From Molanna angustata (Eukaryota > Arthropoda > Insecta > Trichoptera > Molannidae): a DNA stretch of 64,000 bases. The notes beneath the pieces are model-generated. The model was not told the origin of the DNA, did no database searches, and saw nothing but the letters and a program-made list of their open reading frames with translations. Below, piece after piece: positions 23,501 through 35,114 of this stretch. Positions within the stretch are counted from its first letter, which is position 1, and each line of letters starts with the position of its first letter. The translations under genes were made by a program, and so were the position numbers. The DNA lies in the NCBI GenBank assembly GCA_963576475.1, contig OY754980.1, positions 34,339,431 through 34,403,430 on the forward strand, read 5' to 3'.

Positions 23501-23755
23501 AGTTCAGTAATTTGATTTCATGTTATAATGTAAAGAGCTTGAACATAGAACTGTTTAGGTTTCCATAAATAACAAAAAAAATCTTCATATGATATCACCT
23601 GTCAAAATTTGGAAAATGCTCTTGCGTTCTTTAAAACAAAATTTATCTGCTTTTTTTAAAATATTTCATACAACATAAGCATTCTACACCATACTGCATT
23701 AAAAGTTTGTCTATCTTATCATAAAAATATACTATCGGAAGAAAAATTATATACT
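20600..23755 (+). repeat. 313-bp tandem array, block A
   Basis: The repeating unit contains ACTATCGGAAGAAAATTTAT, then AGCTTGAACATAGAACTGAT and AATGCTCTCGCGTTCTTTA. Landmark spacing at 20911, 21224 and 21537 is 313 bp, giving about 10 units. Monomers are about 70% or more A/T and encode nothing. The first unit is the most diverged. Confidence 0.95.
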
Positions 23756-24389
23756 AGAAAAAACAGTTTATTATTATTACTCTCCACACTATGGAATAGG
23801 GGAGAGTCATGATTTCGCAAAATTTAAGCGTATTTTTTTTACATCAATTTCTCAATGGGTATCATGTAGAGAATGCACACTATGAGTTTCGTCGTGATGT
23901 GTTTGTGTGTATGGCGTATACGCTGTACGCCGTACGCCGTACGCCGTAGCATTTATCTTTTTTGTGTCCTCTCTACAGCCCAAACTATAAGTCTGATCGA
24001 CTTCATATTAACATCATATGTGTAAAGTGCAAAGACCTAGAGCTGATTAGTTTTCCATAGACAACTTTTGATTTCTTCTCTATGAATTCATCATTTACGT
24101 TGTTTTTTTTTTGTGTCCTCTCTGCAGCCCAAACTATAAGTCCGATTGACTTCATATTGATATCACATGTGTTAAGTCCATAAACTTAGAGCTGATTAGT
24201 TTTCCATAGACAACGGTTCATTTTTTCCCAATGTTTCTTTATGATTTCATCTATTAAAACTGAAAAAATGCTCTCACGACCTGGAAATTAGAGATATTTT
24301 AATTTGGTTTCAACTATTTATACAACACCAAGAATCTTCATAAAATTGTATTCAAAGTTGGTCAATGTTAAAAGAAAAATATTCAACGG

Positions 24390-27300
24390 TTTCAAAAATT
24401 ATATTTTATTTAATGGATATTTGTATGAAACTTATATGTAACAAGAGAATTTTTTTATATTTGGCAATGTTCAGTTCATTGATTTCATATTGATATAAGA
24501 ATATTAATAGCTTGAACTTAGAACTGGTTAGCTTTTCATAGATATCATAAAATTTCTTCATATGATATCACGTGTCAACATTGTCAAAATGCTCTAACGC
24601 TCTTTGAAACAAAATTTATCTGCTTTTTTTAAAATATTTCATACAACATAAGCAGTCTTCACTATACTGCATTAATAGTTTGTCTATCTTAACATAAAAA
24701 TATACTATCGGAAGAAAATTTATATTCCTGTTAGTAACATTTAGTATGAATAAAAATGTAATTAGATAAATTTCTATTTATGGAAACGTTCAGTAATTTG
24801 ATTTCATGTTATAATGTAAAGAGCTTGAACATAGAACTGATTAGCTTTCCATAAATAACAAAAAAAATCTTCATATGATATCACCTGTCAAAATTTGGAA
24901 AATGCTCTCGCGTTCTTTAGAACAAAATTTATCTGCTTTTTTTAAAATATTTCATACAACATAAGCATTCTTCCCTATACTCCATTAATAGTTTGTCTAT
25001 CTTAACATAAAAATATACTATCGGAAGAAAATTTATATTCCTGATAGTAACATTTAGTATGAATAAAAATGTAATTAGATAAATTTCTATGTATGGAAAA
25101 GTTCAGTAATTTGATTTCATGTTATAATGTAAAGAGCTTGAACATAGAACTGATTAGCTTTCCATAAATAACAAAAAAAATCTTCATATGATATCACCTG
25201 TCAAAATTTGGAAAATGCTCTCGCGTTCTTTAGAACAAAATTTATCTGCTTTTTTTAAAATATTTCATACAACATAAGCATTCTTCACTATACTGCATTA
25301 ATAGTTTGTTTATCTTAACATAAAAATATACTATCGGAAGAAAATTTATATTCCTGATAGTAACATTTAGTATGAATAAAAATGTAATTAGATAAATTTC
25401 TATGTATGGAAACGTTCAGTAATTTGATTTCATGCTATAATGTAAAGAACTTGAACATAGAACTGATTAGCTTTCCATAAATCAAAAAAAAATCTTCATA
25501 TAATATCACGTGTCAAAATTTTGAAAATGCCTTCGCGTTCTTTAAAACAAAATTTATCTGCTTTTTTTAAAATATTTCATACAACATAAGCATTCTTCAC
25601 TATACTGCATTAATAGTTTGTTTATCTTAACATAAAAATATACTATCGGAAGAAAATTTATATTCCTGATAGTAACATTTAGTATGAATAAAAATGTAAT
25701 AAGATAAATTTCTATGTATGGAAAAGTTCAGTAATTTGATTTCATGTTATAATGTAAAGAGCTTGAACATAGAACTGATTAGCTTTCCATAAATAACAAA
25801 AAAATCTTCATATGATATCACGTGTCAAAATTTTGAAAATGCTCTCGCGTTCTTTAAATCAAAATTTATCTGCTTTTTTAAAAATATTTCATACAACATA
25901 AGCATTCTTCACTATACTGCATTAATAGTTTGTCTATCTTAACATAAAAATATACTATCGGAAGAAAATTTATATTCCTGATAGTAACATTTAGTATGAA
26001 TAAAAATGTAATTAGATAAATTTCTATGTATGGAAACGTTCAGTAATTTGATTTCATGTTATTATGTAAAGAGCTTGAACATAGAACTGATTAGCTTTCC
26101 ATAAATAACAAAAAAAATCTTCATATAATATCACGTGTCAAAATTTTGAAAATGCTCTCGCGTTCTTTAAAACAAAATTTATCTGCTTTTTTTAAAATAT
26201 TTCATACAACATAAGGATTCTTCACTATACTGCATTAATAGTTTGTTTATCTTAACATAAAAATATACTATCGGAAGAAAATTTATATTCCTGATAGTAA
26301 CATTTAGTATGAATAAAAATGTAATTAGATAAATTTCTATGTATGGAAACGTTCAGTAATTTGATTTCATGTAATAATGTAAAGAGCTTGAACATAGAAC
26401 TGATTAGCTTTCCATAAATAACAAAAAAATCTTCATATGATATCACGTGTCAAAATTTTGAAAATGCTCTCGCGTTCTTTAAATCAAAATTTATCTGCTT
26501 TTTTTAAAATATTTCATACAACATAAGCATTCTTCACTATACTGCATTAATAGTTTGTTTATCTTAACATAAAAATATACTATCGGAAGAAAATTTATAT
26601 TCCTGGTAGTAACATTTAGTATGAATAAAAATGTAATTAGATAAATTTCTATGTATGGAAAAGTTCAGTAATTTGATTTCATGTTATAATGTAAAGAGCT
26701 TGAACATAGAACTGATTAGCTTTCCATAAATAACAAAAAAATTCTTCATATGATATCACCTCTCCAAATTTGGAAAATGCTCTCGCGTTCTTTAGAACAA
26801 AATTTATCTGCTTTTTTTAAAATATTTCATACAACATAAGCATTCTTCCCTATACTGCATTAATAGTTTGTCTATCTTAACATAAAAATATACTATCGGA
26901 AGAAAATTTATATTCCTGATAGTAACATTTAGTATGAATAAAAATGTAATTAGATAAATTTCTATCTATGGAAACGTTCAGTAATTTGATTTCATGTTAT
27001 AATGTAAAGAGCTTGAACATAGAACTGATTAGCTTTCCATAAATAACAAAAAAATTCTTCATATGATATCACCTGTCAAAATTTGGAAAATACTCTTGCG
27101 TTCTTTAAAACAAAATTTATCTGCTTTTTTAAAAATATTTCATACAACATAAGCATTCTTCACTATACTGCATTAATAGTTTGTCTATCTTAACATAAAA
27201 ATATACTATCGGAAGAAAATTTATATTCCTGATAGTAACATTTAGTATGAATAAAAATGTAATTAGATAAATTTCTATGTATGGAAACGTTCAGTAATTT

Positions 27301-27486
27301 GATTTCATGTTATAATGTAAAGAGCTTGAACATAGAACTGATTAGCTTTCCATAAATAACAAAAAAATCTTCATATGATATCACCTGTCAAAATTTTGAA
27401 AATGCTCTCGCGTTCCTTAAATCAAAATTTATCTGCTTTTTTTAAAATATTTCATACAACATAAGCATTCTTCACTATACTGCATT
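24390..27486 (+). repeat. 313-bp tandem array, block B
   Basis: About nine units continue the same order of variants as block A. They also include one private monomer with CATGCTATAATGTAAAGAAC at about 25433 that is absent from A. The block is interrupted by the LINE at 27487. Confidence 0.93.
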
Positions 27487-27583
27487 AATAATAATAATAA
27501 TAATAAGGACAATTTATAAAGCGCCGTTTAGTGACAACCGTGGTCACCTCAAGGGCGCTTTCAGTTTGCAAAAAATAATTTAA

Positions 27584-27736
27584 AATTAGTCCTATAGCTA
27601 ACACATTGAAAATGGTGAAACAAAACTTAAAAAAATACAATCAGTTAAAATTAAGTTAAAATTAGTCCTATAGCTAACACATTGAAAATGGTGAAATATA
27701 AAACTTAAAAAAATACCTAGAAATCACAAATTAATC
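27584..27736 (-). repeat. 76-bp direct duplication in the LINE 3' UTR
   Basis: ATTAGTCCTATAGCTAACAC begins at 27585 and again at 27661, followed each time by ATTGAAAATGGTGAAA and ACTTAAAAAAATAC. It lies between the ORF stop and the (TTA)n tail. Confidence 0.9.
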
Positions 27737-27817
27737 TTGTTACATAATCCAGATGAAATTAATTATAAAAAATAGTCGATTCAAAGTAAACTGGCATAAT
27801 ATTTAGTACACATAATA

Positions 27818-30800
27818 TTATTGAACGGATGAAGGACAATCTGGATACGACTTGCGGAAAAGATGAGTTTTTAATTTCTTCTTGAATTCATTGATATTTT
27901 CGGCACATCTTATATCCATTGGAAGATTGTTCCATGACTTTGGCCCAGAAACGCCAAAAGATCGATATAGGTATTTTGGCTTATTTGTGAGATTGGTTTC
28001 TACTAGTTTTTTATTGGATTGGGTCATTGATCTTAGCGTACTTTGTTTATTGTTAGGTGAAAATGGAACACAAAGTTCCGATATATATTCCGGGGCCATG
28101 CTATTGAGTGCTTTAAAGACAAGGAGACATGTTTTAAATTCTATACGTTCTGGGCTCTTCAGCCAATGAAGTTTGTGAAGTGTTGGTGAGATATGCGAGA
28201 AACGATCAATCTGGTAAATATAACGGGCTGCTGCATTGAGGATGAGTTGTATTCTATGGATTTGGTATTGCGGTAAGTGTGCTAATATGGCGTTACAATA
28301 ATCTACACGGGAAACTATTAAAGAATTTATAAGGACCTTAGCAGCATTTGTCGAGAGACACCTTCGAATAGGTCTAAGTTGTCTGAGAAAGTAACAACTT
28401 TGTCTGACTATGGAAGAAATGTGTTTATCCATAGAGAGTGCACTGTCGATATGTATACCAAGAAATTTTACGCAGTTAGAAGGAGTAATTTCGACATTTT
28501 GAATTAAAATGGGGTCATTATTTATGTATTGTTGCCTGCGAGGTGAGGCAAGCCAAAGGAACTCAGTTTTTGTTGGGTTCAGTTTTAGCTTGTTCTTACA
28601 CATCCAGGTGGATATCTGATTTATGCATGTGGATACCTCGTGTGTTAAATGATATTTAAATTCAGGTGAACAGGACTTGAACAGTATGCGGTCATCTGCA
28701 TAGGCATGTGTGTTGAAACCAAGATTTTGAACAAGATTTTCCAACTGATTGGTATATAAATTAAAGAGAATTGGTCCAAGTACAGAACCTTGTGGGACCC
28801 CGTATAAGGAGGTAATATTATTTGTGGTACTATCTTTAAATACAACTTTGTATTTACGGTCTACTAAGTAGGAAGACAGCCATGCAATGCAGTCATTACC
28901 CAAGCCAAATTCATGTCTAAGTTTAGAAAAGAGAATATTATGGTCTACAGTATCGAAAGCAGCGCTCATGTCTAAAAATGAAATTAGGGTAATCTTACCT
29001 GATTCAGCTTGAATGATTAAGTCAGACAAAATTCTTACTGTGGCCGTTTCCGTAGAGTAGAATTTTCTATAGGCAGATTGATTTCTGGCCAGAAACTTAT
29101 CAGAATCCAAGAAGTTGGTCAGTTGAGAGGATATAACTTTTTCTAAAATTTTTGACAAAAACGGTATATTCGAGATCGGACGATAGTTTTCCGTGGAATT
29201 CGGATCCAGATTATTCTTTTTCAAAATCGGTGTGATAATCGATTGTTTTAACAAATTAGGAACTACTCTTAACTGTATTGATTGATTAATAATATATAAA
29301 ATGTAGTTTAAAAGTTCATTTACACAGCTTTTTAGTAACCAAGTTGGTAACGGATCTAAGATACATTGTTTATTTGGTTGAGAGATTATGATTTTTTTAA
29401 GAGACACAGCATCTACTTTTTGAAAATTATTTAATATTCTAGTGTGTCGGGAAGTCTGAGAATTATTGGATGAGCCTTGGTTGGAATCTAGGAGTTCTGC
29501 CTCAGATCTTATATTTTCCACTTTTGTTTTGAATTTATTGGCAAGTTCTTCAGCATTAAGTGATGAATCAGCTGATTTCTGTGCTTCTCCGCAAATGCGG
29601 TGCATATCCTGCCATAACAATTTCGGATCATTCTTATTGGATTCGAGTTTTTTGTTCCAATAAGAGGCTTTCTTCCTTTTTATTTCATCTCTGTATTTGA
29701 AAAGAGAGTCTTTCCATTTCTGGCGGTGCAGTGAATCTTTCGAGTTCCTGAAAATTCTTTCAAATTTTCTGGTACTCTTCTTAAGTTGTTTGCACTCTTC
29801 ATCAAACCAGATATGTGCTCCTGGTTTTCTTTGCCTGCAAACTTTCGTCGTTTTTGGCACCAGAGTATCGAGGATATCAGTAATTATGGTGCAGTAATTT
29901 TCTACTGCATCATGTACATCAATCGAAGGCAAGATCCCGTTAAGGTTAAGGTTTGAATTTGTAAGCAGCTTTTTAAATTCAATTATATCTAGCTGGTTCC
30001 AGTTTCTGCTAACTATTTCCTTGTAAATAAGCGGAGAAGGGGAAAAATCTAGAGTAAGACTTATTAAGGAATGGTCCGATAGACCAATATCTTCCACTCG
30101 TAGAGAAATTGGAGAGACATTCTCCCTTAATACGACGACATCCAGAGTTCCTCCCGCGTCATGAGTCGGCTCGTTAACTAACTGTTTGAATAAATGTTCT
30201 TTGCAGATTTTATTGAATTTAACAGTAGATTGGTCCCGATATTTTTCCAATCTTATATTAAGGTCACCAGCAAGTAAGACAGGACACGAGTATGATGATA
30301 TTTGTTGTATCAAGGTGTTGAATTCCTGAAAGAATTTTGAACTAAGGGGATCTGATCCCGGGCGGTAGACAGAGAATATGATGAGTTCTGAGCTGTTTTG
30401 TTTAATTTTGGTACCTATTATTTCAAAGGTCTGAAATTTACGAGGGACAACGGGATTCAACATGAAGTTTTGTTTGGCTAGTATAGCTACTCCGCCATGG
30501 TTTACAAAGTTGATGTTAGATTCCTGGTTTGGAGTAATTTCCCGGGCCTTTTCAACTATTTTGTAACCATTTGCTGCTAGTAGTTTCAGACTGGTGGCAT
30601 TGCTGTCCTCATGCCAGGTCTCTGATAGTGCTAGGATATCTAAACGTTTTGAAGCAAACAATTCATCGATATCATCCACTTTGTTGTTGATTGAACGAGC
30701 ATTCCATACTCCTATGGTTATTTGAGAAGCAAACACACTATGACGACCGTTAGTGATATTGTTCTTTGCAGATGCGTCGTCTAATTTATTTATGAGTATT

Positions 30801-30997
30801 TTTTTCACACGCCGACCTCCTCTACAACCCCTGTGCGTTTTTTTGTGCGTAGTTCTAAGAATGCCGTGTGTGGCTAAAGAGTGCAATAGTATGAGTGTGG
30901 GACTAATTTGTCTAGAGTGGTCACTGAGGCTTAACAAAAAATCACTACTATATCGATGTATTGAACTGACAACATTTGGAAGCAATAAATTACACAT
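27818..30997 (-). CDS. LINE ORF2-type protein: APE endonuclease plus reverse transcriptase, intact
   Basis: The first ATG (30995-30997) gives 1059 codons; the open frame extends upstream by 28 more codons without ATG. Numbering from the open frame at 31081, a basic N-terminus with RGCRGGRRVKK (84-94) precedes an APE-like endonuclease at about 122-345. Its motifs are WNARS (126), SETW (153), SVYRPG, AGDLNI (271), GTLDVVV (311) and SDHS (335). A linker follows. The reverse transcriptase at about 610-880 has NYRPIS, FLDMSAAFD with catalytic D704, GVPQGSVLGP (761-770) and YADD (794-797). CILDPLPTWLLK is typical of the CR1/L2 group. Such proteins nick target DNA and prime reverse transcription there. 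All catalytic motifs are present and there is no frameshift, so this copy could be active. The C-terminus ends SWNNLP...FKKKLKTHLF, as in related elements. Confidence 0.92.
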   Translation of the reverse strand: MCNLLLPNVVSSIHRYSSDFLLSLSDHSRQISPTLILLHSLATHGILRTTHKKTHRGCRGGRRVKKILINKLDDASAKNNITNGRHSVFASQITIGVWNARSINNKVDDIDELFASKRLDILALSETWHEDSNATSLKLLAANGYKIVEKAREITPNQESNINFVNHGGVAILAKQNFMLNPVVPRKFQTFEIIGTKIKQNSSELIIFSVYRPGSDPLSSKFFQEFNTLIQQISSYSCPVLLAGDLNIRLEKYRDQSTVKFNKICKEHLFKQLVNEPTHDAGGTLDVVVLRENVSPISLRVEDIGLSDHSLISLTLDFSPSPLIYKEIVSRNWNQLDIIEFKKLLTNSNLNLNGILPSIDVHDAVENYCTIITDILDTLVPKTTKVCRQRKPGAHIWFDEECKQLKKSTRKFERIFRNSKDSLHRQKWKDSLFKYRDEIKRKKASYWNKKLESNKNDPKLLWQDMHRICGEAQKSADSSLNAEELANKFKTKVENIRSEAELLDSNQGSSNNSQTSRHTRILNNFQKVDAVSLKKIIISQPNKQCILDPLPTWLLKSCVNELLNYILYIINQSIQLRVVPNLLKQSIITPILKKNNLDPNSTENYRPISNIPFLSKILEKVISSQLTNFLDSDKFLARNQSAYRKFYSTETATVRILSDLIIQAESGKITLISFLDMSAAFDTVDHNILFSKLRHEFGLGNDCIAWLSSYLVDRKYKVVFKDSTTNNITSLYGVPQGSVLGPILFNLYTNQLENLVQNLGFNTHAYADDRILFKSCSPEFKYHLTHEVSTCINQISTWMCKNKLKLNPTKTEFLWLASPRRQQYINNDPILIQNVEITPSNCVKFLGIHIDSALSMDKHISSIVRQSCYFLRQLRPIRRCLSTNAAKVLINSLIVSRVDYCNAILAHLPQYQIHRIQLILNAAARYIYQIDRFSHISPTLHKLHWLKSPERIEFKTCLLVFKALNSMAPEYISELCVPFSPNNKQSTLRSMTQSNKKLVETNLTNKPKYLYRSFGVSGPKSWNNLPMDIRCAENINEFKKKLKTHLFRKSYPDCPSSVQ

Positions 30998-31280
30998 GAC
31001 ACCGAAACATACACTATACCATCTCACTCTGTGTAAAGTTTTATCACTGAAATACCAAAACTGAACTGATTTTAAAAACACAAGATGATTTTTACGTAAT
31101 TTTTATTTAAATGACATATATACACATATTTTGAAAGTTATTATCACAGAGCACTAATTGTTATTATAACACTTATCTATAGGACTAAATTTCGAAATAA
31201 AATGTTTACAATATTTAGCGTAAAACTAGAATTCCACGGAGCGCAACGGGATGCGCCCGGCCGCTACGGAGCGCCAGGAA

Positions 31281-34200
31281 TAATAGTTTGTTTATCTTAA
31301 CATAAAAATATACTATCGGAAGAAAATTTATATTCCTGGTAGTAACATTTAGTATGAATAAAAATGTAATTAAATAAATTTCTATGTATGGAAAAGTTCA
31401 GTAATTTGATTTCATGCTATAATGTAAAGAACTTGAACATAGAACTGATTAGCTTTCCATAAATCAAAAAAAAATCTTCATATAATATCACGTGTCAAAA
31501 TTTTGAAAATGCCTTCGCGTTCTTTAAAACAAAATTTATCTGCTTTTTTTAAAATATTTCATACAACATAAGCATTCTTCACTATACTGCATTAATAGTT
31601 TGTTTATCTTAACATAAAAATATACTATCGGAAGAAAATTTATATTCCTGATAGTAACATTTAGTATGAATAAAAATGTAATAAGATAAATTTCTATGTA
31701 TGGAAAAGTTCAGTAATTTGATTTCATGTTATAATGTAAAGAGCTTGAACATAGAATTGATTAGCTTTCCATAAATAACAAAAAAAATCTTCATATGATA
31801 TCACCTGTCAAAATTTGGAAAATGCTCTCGCGTTCTTTAGAACAAAATTTATCTGCTTTTTTTAAAATATTTCATACAACATAAGCATTCTTCACTATAC
31901 TGCATTAATAGTTTGTTTATCTTCACATAAAAATATACTATCGGAAGAAAATTTACATTCCTGATAGTAACATTTAGTATGAATAAAAATGTAATTAGAT
32001 AAATTTCTATGTATGGAAAAGTTCAGTAATTTGATTTCATGTTATAATGTAAAGAGCTTGAACATAGAACTGATTAGCTTTCCATAAATAACAAAAAAAT
32101 CTTCATATGATATCACGTGTCAAAATTTTGAAAATGCTCTCGCGTTCTTTAAATCAAAATTTATCTGCTTTTTTAAAAATATTTCATACAACATAAGCAT
32201 TCTTCACTATACTGCATTAATAGTTTGTCTATCTTAACATAAAAATATACTATCGGAAGAAAATTTATATTCCTGATAGTAACATTTAGTATGAATAAAA
32301 ATGTAATTAGATAAATTTCTATGTATGGAAACGTTCAGTAATTTGATTTCATGTTATTATGTAAAGAGCTTGAACATAGAACTGATTAGCTTTCCATAAA
32401 TAACAAAAAAAATCTTCATATAATATCACGTGTCAAAATTTTGAAAATGCTCTCGCGTTCTTTAAAACAAAATTTATCTGCTTTTTTTAAAATATTTCAT
32501 ACAACATAAGGATTCTTCACTATACTGCATTAATAGTTTGTTTATCTTAACATAAAAATATACTATCGGAAGAAAATTTATATTCCTGATAGTAACATTT
32601 AGTATGAATAAAAATGTAATTAGATAAATTTCTATGTATGGAAACGTTCAGTAATTTGATTTCATGTTATAATGTAAAGAGCTTGAACATAGAACTGATT
32701 AGCTTTCCATAAATAACAAAAAAATCTTCATATGATATCACGTGTCAAAATTTTGAAAATGCTCTCGCGTTCTTTAAATCAAAATTTATCTGCTTTTTTT
32801 AAAATATTTCATACAACATAAGCATTCTTCACTATACTGCATTAATAGTTTGTTTATCTTAACATAAAAATATACTATCGGAAGAAAATTTATATTCCTG
32901 GTAGTAACATTTAGTATGAATAAAAATGTAATTAGATAAATTTCTATGTATGGAAAAGTTCAGTAATTTGATTTCATGTTATAATGTAAAGAGCTTGAAC
33001 ATAGAACTGATTAGCTTTCCATAAATAACAAAAAAATTCTTCATATGATATCACCTCTCCAAATTTGGAAAATGCTCTCGCGTTCTTTAGAACAAAATTT
33101 ATCTGCTTTTTTTAAAATATTTCATACAACATAAGCATTCTTCCCTATACTGCATTAATAGTTTGTCTATCTTAACATAAAAATATACTATCGGAAGAAA
33201 ATTTATATTCCTGATAGTAACATTTAGTATGAATAAAAATGTAATTAGATAAATTTCTATCTATGGAAACGTTCAGTAATTTGATTTCATGTTATAATGT
33301 AAAGAGCTTGAACATAGAACTGATTAGCTTTCCATAAATAACAAAAAAATTCTTCATATGATATCACCTGTCAAAATTTGGAAAATACTCTTGCGTTCTT
33401 TAAAACAAAATTTATCTGCTTTTTTAAAAATATTTCATACAACATAAGCATTCTTCACTATACTGCATTAATAGTTTGTCTATCTTAACATAAAAATATA
33501 CTATCGGAAGAAAATTTATATTCCTGATAGTAACATTTAGTATGAATAAAAATGTAATTAGATAAATTTCTATGTATGGAAACGTTCAGTAATTTGATTT
33601 CATGTTATAATGTAAAGAGCTTGAACATAGAACTGATTAGCTTTCCATAAATAACAAAAAAATCTTCATATGATATCACCTGTCAAAATTTTGAAAATGC
33701 TCTCGCGTTCTTTAAATCAAAATTTATCTGCTTTTTTTAAAATATTTCATACAACATAAGCATTCTTCACTATACTGCATTAATAGTTTGTTTATCTTAA
33801 CATAAAAATATACTATCGGAAGAAAATTTATATTCCTGGTAGTAACATTTAGTATGAATAAAAATGTAATTAAATAAATTTCTATGTATGGAAAAGTTCA
33901 GTAATTTGATTTCATGTTATAATGTAAAGAGCTTGAACATAGAACTGATTAGCTTTCCATAAATAACAAAAAAATTCTTCATATGATATCACCTGTCAAA
34001 ATTTGGAAAATACTCTTGCGTTCTTTAAAACAAAATTTATGTGCTTTTTTAAAAATATTTCATACAACATAAGCATTCTTCACTATACTGCATTAATAGT
34101 TTGTCTATCTTAACATAAAAATATACTATCGGAAGAAAATTTATATTCCTGATAGTAACATTTAGTATGAATAAAAATGAAATTAGATAAATTTCTATGT

Positions 34201-34475
34201 ATGGAAACGTTTAGTAATTTGATTTCATGTTATAATGTAAAGAGCTTGAACATAGAACTGATTAGCTTTCCATAAATAACAAAAAAATCTTCATATGATA
34301 TCACGTGTCAAAATTTTGAAAATGCTCTCGCGTTCTTTAAATCAAAATTTATCTGCTTTTTTTAAAATATTTCATACAACATAAGCATTCTTCACTATAC
34401 GGCATTAATAGTTTGTCTATCTTAACATGAAAATATACTATCGTTAGAAAATTTATATTCCTGGTAGTAAAATTT
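31281..34475 (+). repeat. 313-bp tandem array, block C (after the LINE)
   Basis: About 10 units. It repeats the private CATGCTATAATGTAAAGAAC monomer (31413) and the ACCTCTCCAAATTTGG monomer (33053) known from block B. It also includes a monomer with CTTCACATAAAAATA and TTTACATTCC (about 31920-31960) that matches block A near 21527. The block is therefore a mosaic. The last unit is diverged and runs into the element 3' end. Confidence 0.93.
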
Positions 34476-34532
34476 AGAATGAATAAAATATTTCATTGTC
34501 AATATTTGTGGTGTGGAGAGTTTAGTGTTGGC

Positions 34533-34810
34533 CACAACCCACTCGTTTATTTTTATTTTAATATATTAGAAAGTACTTAAATTATTCATTTTTTAATTTT
34601 TATTCATTTTTTATTACAAATCCAGTACAAAATGACATATATCATTAAATATTAGCAAAACACAATAAAAAATATATTATATATGTGTAAAATCATTAGT
34701 TTCTTTGTTGAATATTTTATTATGTTTGTATCTATTTTATGTAAAAATGAAAAAAAAACTATTGTTTTTCTAATGAAGAACTAAATAAATAAATAATCAA
34801 ATAAAAAAAC
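34533..34810. other. AT-rich non-coding stretch
   Basis: I see nothing beyond A/T runs. Confidence 0.4.
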
Positions 34811-35114
34811 ATGTTAAGAGTTGACAGCGCATTTATGCCTCCACTCCACCAACACAAAGGCTGTGTGATTCGTAAAAGACGAGGACTCTCTCTGAAAGAA
34901 TTGGATTTTGCTGGAAACGATGCTAGAGTTTTCTTAAACTATCACCTAACGGTTTCCAATAAGTTCCTATATAAACAAACTAGAGAAATTATGAAGACGA
35001 AACTATGTATATCAGTATTCTTGGATAAAAGATTGTAAAATCTATATTCGCAAAGATGTTAATTCTCCTCCTATATTGATAAAGAGAGTAGCAGACCTTT
35101 CTAAAATCATGTAA
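34811..35114 (+). pseudogene. LINE ORF1 C-terminal fragment (FP25K-like domain)
   Basis: From the ATG at 34811 the frame reads GLSLKELDF, then VFLNYHLTVSNKFLYKQTRE, and stops at 35036-35038. In a neighbouring frame it continues as KIYIRKDVNSPPILIKRVAD to a stop at about 35112. The pattern N-x-HLT-x-x-NK-x-L-x-x-x-R and the later IYIRKD...I match the C-terminal domain of many insect LINE ORF1 proteins (Baculo_FP-like). The N-terminal part is absent and a frameshift separates the two halves. ORF2 remains of what is probably the same element begin 350 bp downstream. Confidence 0.65.

Larger units (their letters stand above)
19991..23778 (+). repeat. Tandem-duplicated 5' part of the giant 313-bp-array element (copy A)
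   Basis: It starts ACTCTCCACACTATGG and is nearly identical to the start of copy B at 23779, an offset of 3788 bp. It contains the same 5' leader and its own array of about 10 monomers (about 20600-23755). It lacks the 3' terminal segment found at 34.5 kb. Private monomer variants, such as ACCTCTCCAA at 22971 and 26758, occur in the same order in A and B. This shows one large tandem duplication rather than two independent insertions. Confidence 0.85.
27487..31280 (-). mobile_element. Near full-length CR1/L2-like LINE inserted in the 313-bp array
   Basis: A 3.8-kb element interrupts one monomer after CACTATACTGCATTAATA, and the monomer resumes at AATAGTTTGTTTATC (31283). The minus-strand 3' end is a (TTA)n tail at 27487-27507. 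The 5' end near 31280 is GC-rich (CCTGGCGCTCCGTAGCGGCC). A short TAATA duplication flanks it, hard to size because of the tail. It has one long uninterrupted ORF, about 280 bp of 5' sequence and about 310 bp of 3' UTR. No separate ORF1 is seen, so the element either has a single ORF or has lost its extreme 5' end. The intact ORF implies a recent insertion. Confidence 0.9.
23779..34532 (+). mobile_element. Giant Helitron-like/foldback element with internal 313-bp satellite (copy B)
   Basis: The 5' end ACTCTCCACAC is matched by the inverted GTGTGGAGAGT at about 34499-34509. It is followed by a tail TTAGTGTTGGCCACAACCC and ACTCG. The tail contains the small hairpin GTTG-GCCA-CAAC. A subterminal inverted repeat, central tandem repeats and a 3' tail hairpin are the layout of Helentron-associated (HINE/DINE-1-type) elements. 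The end is not a canonical CTRR, so a TIR transposon is a possible alternative. No transposase is present. Length without the inserted LINE is about 7 kb. Tails of the same family occur alone at 9.46 and 51.95 kb and in the 2.9-3.4 kb array. Confidence 0.6.

Noticed and set aside
26252..26446. 64-codon ORF inside the 313-bp array
   Set aside because: It is not kept in neighbouring monomers; the array is non-coding.
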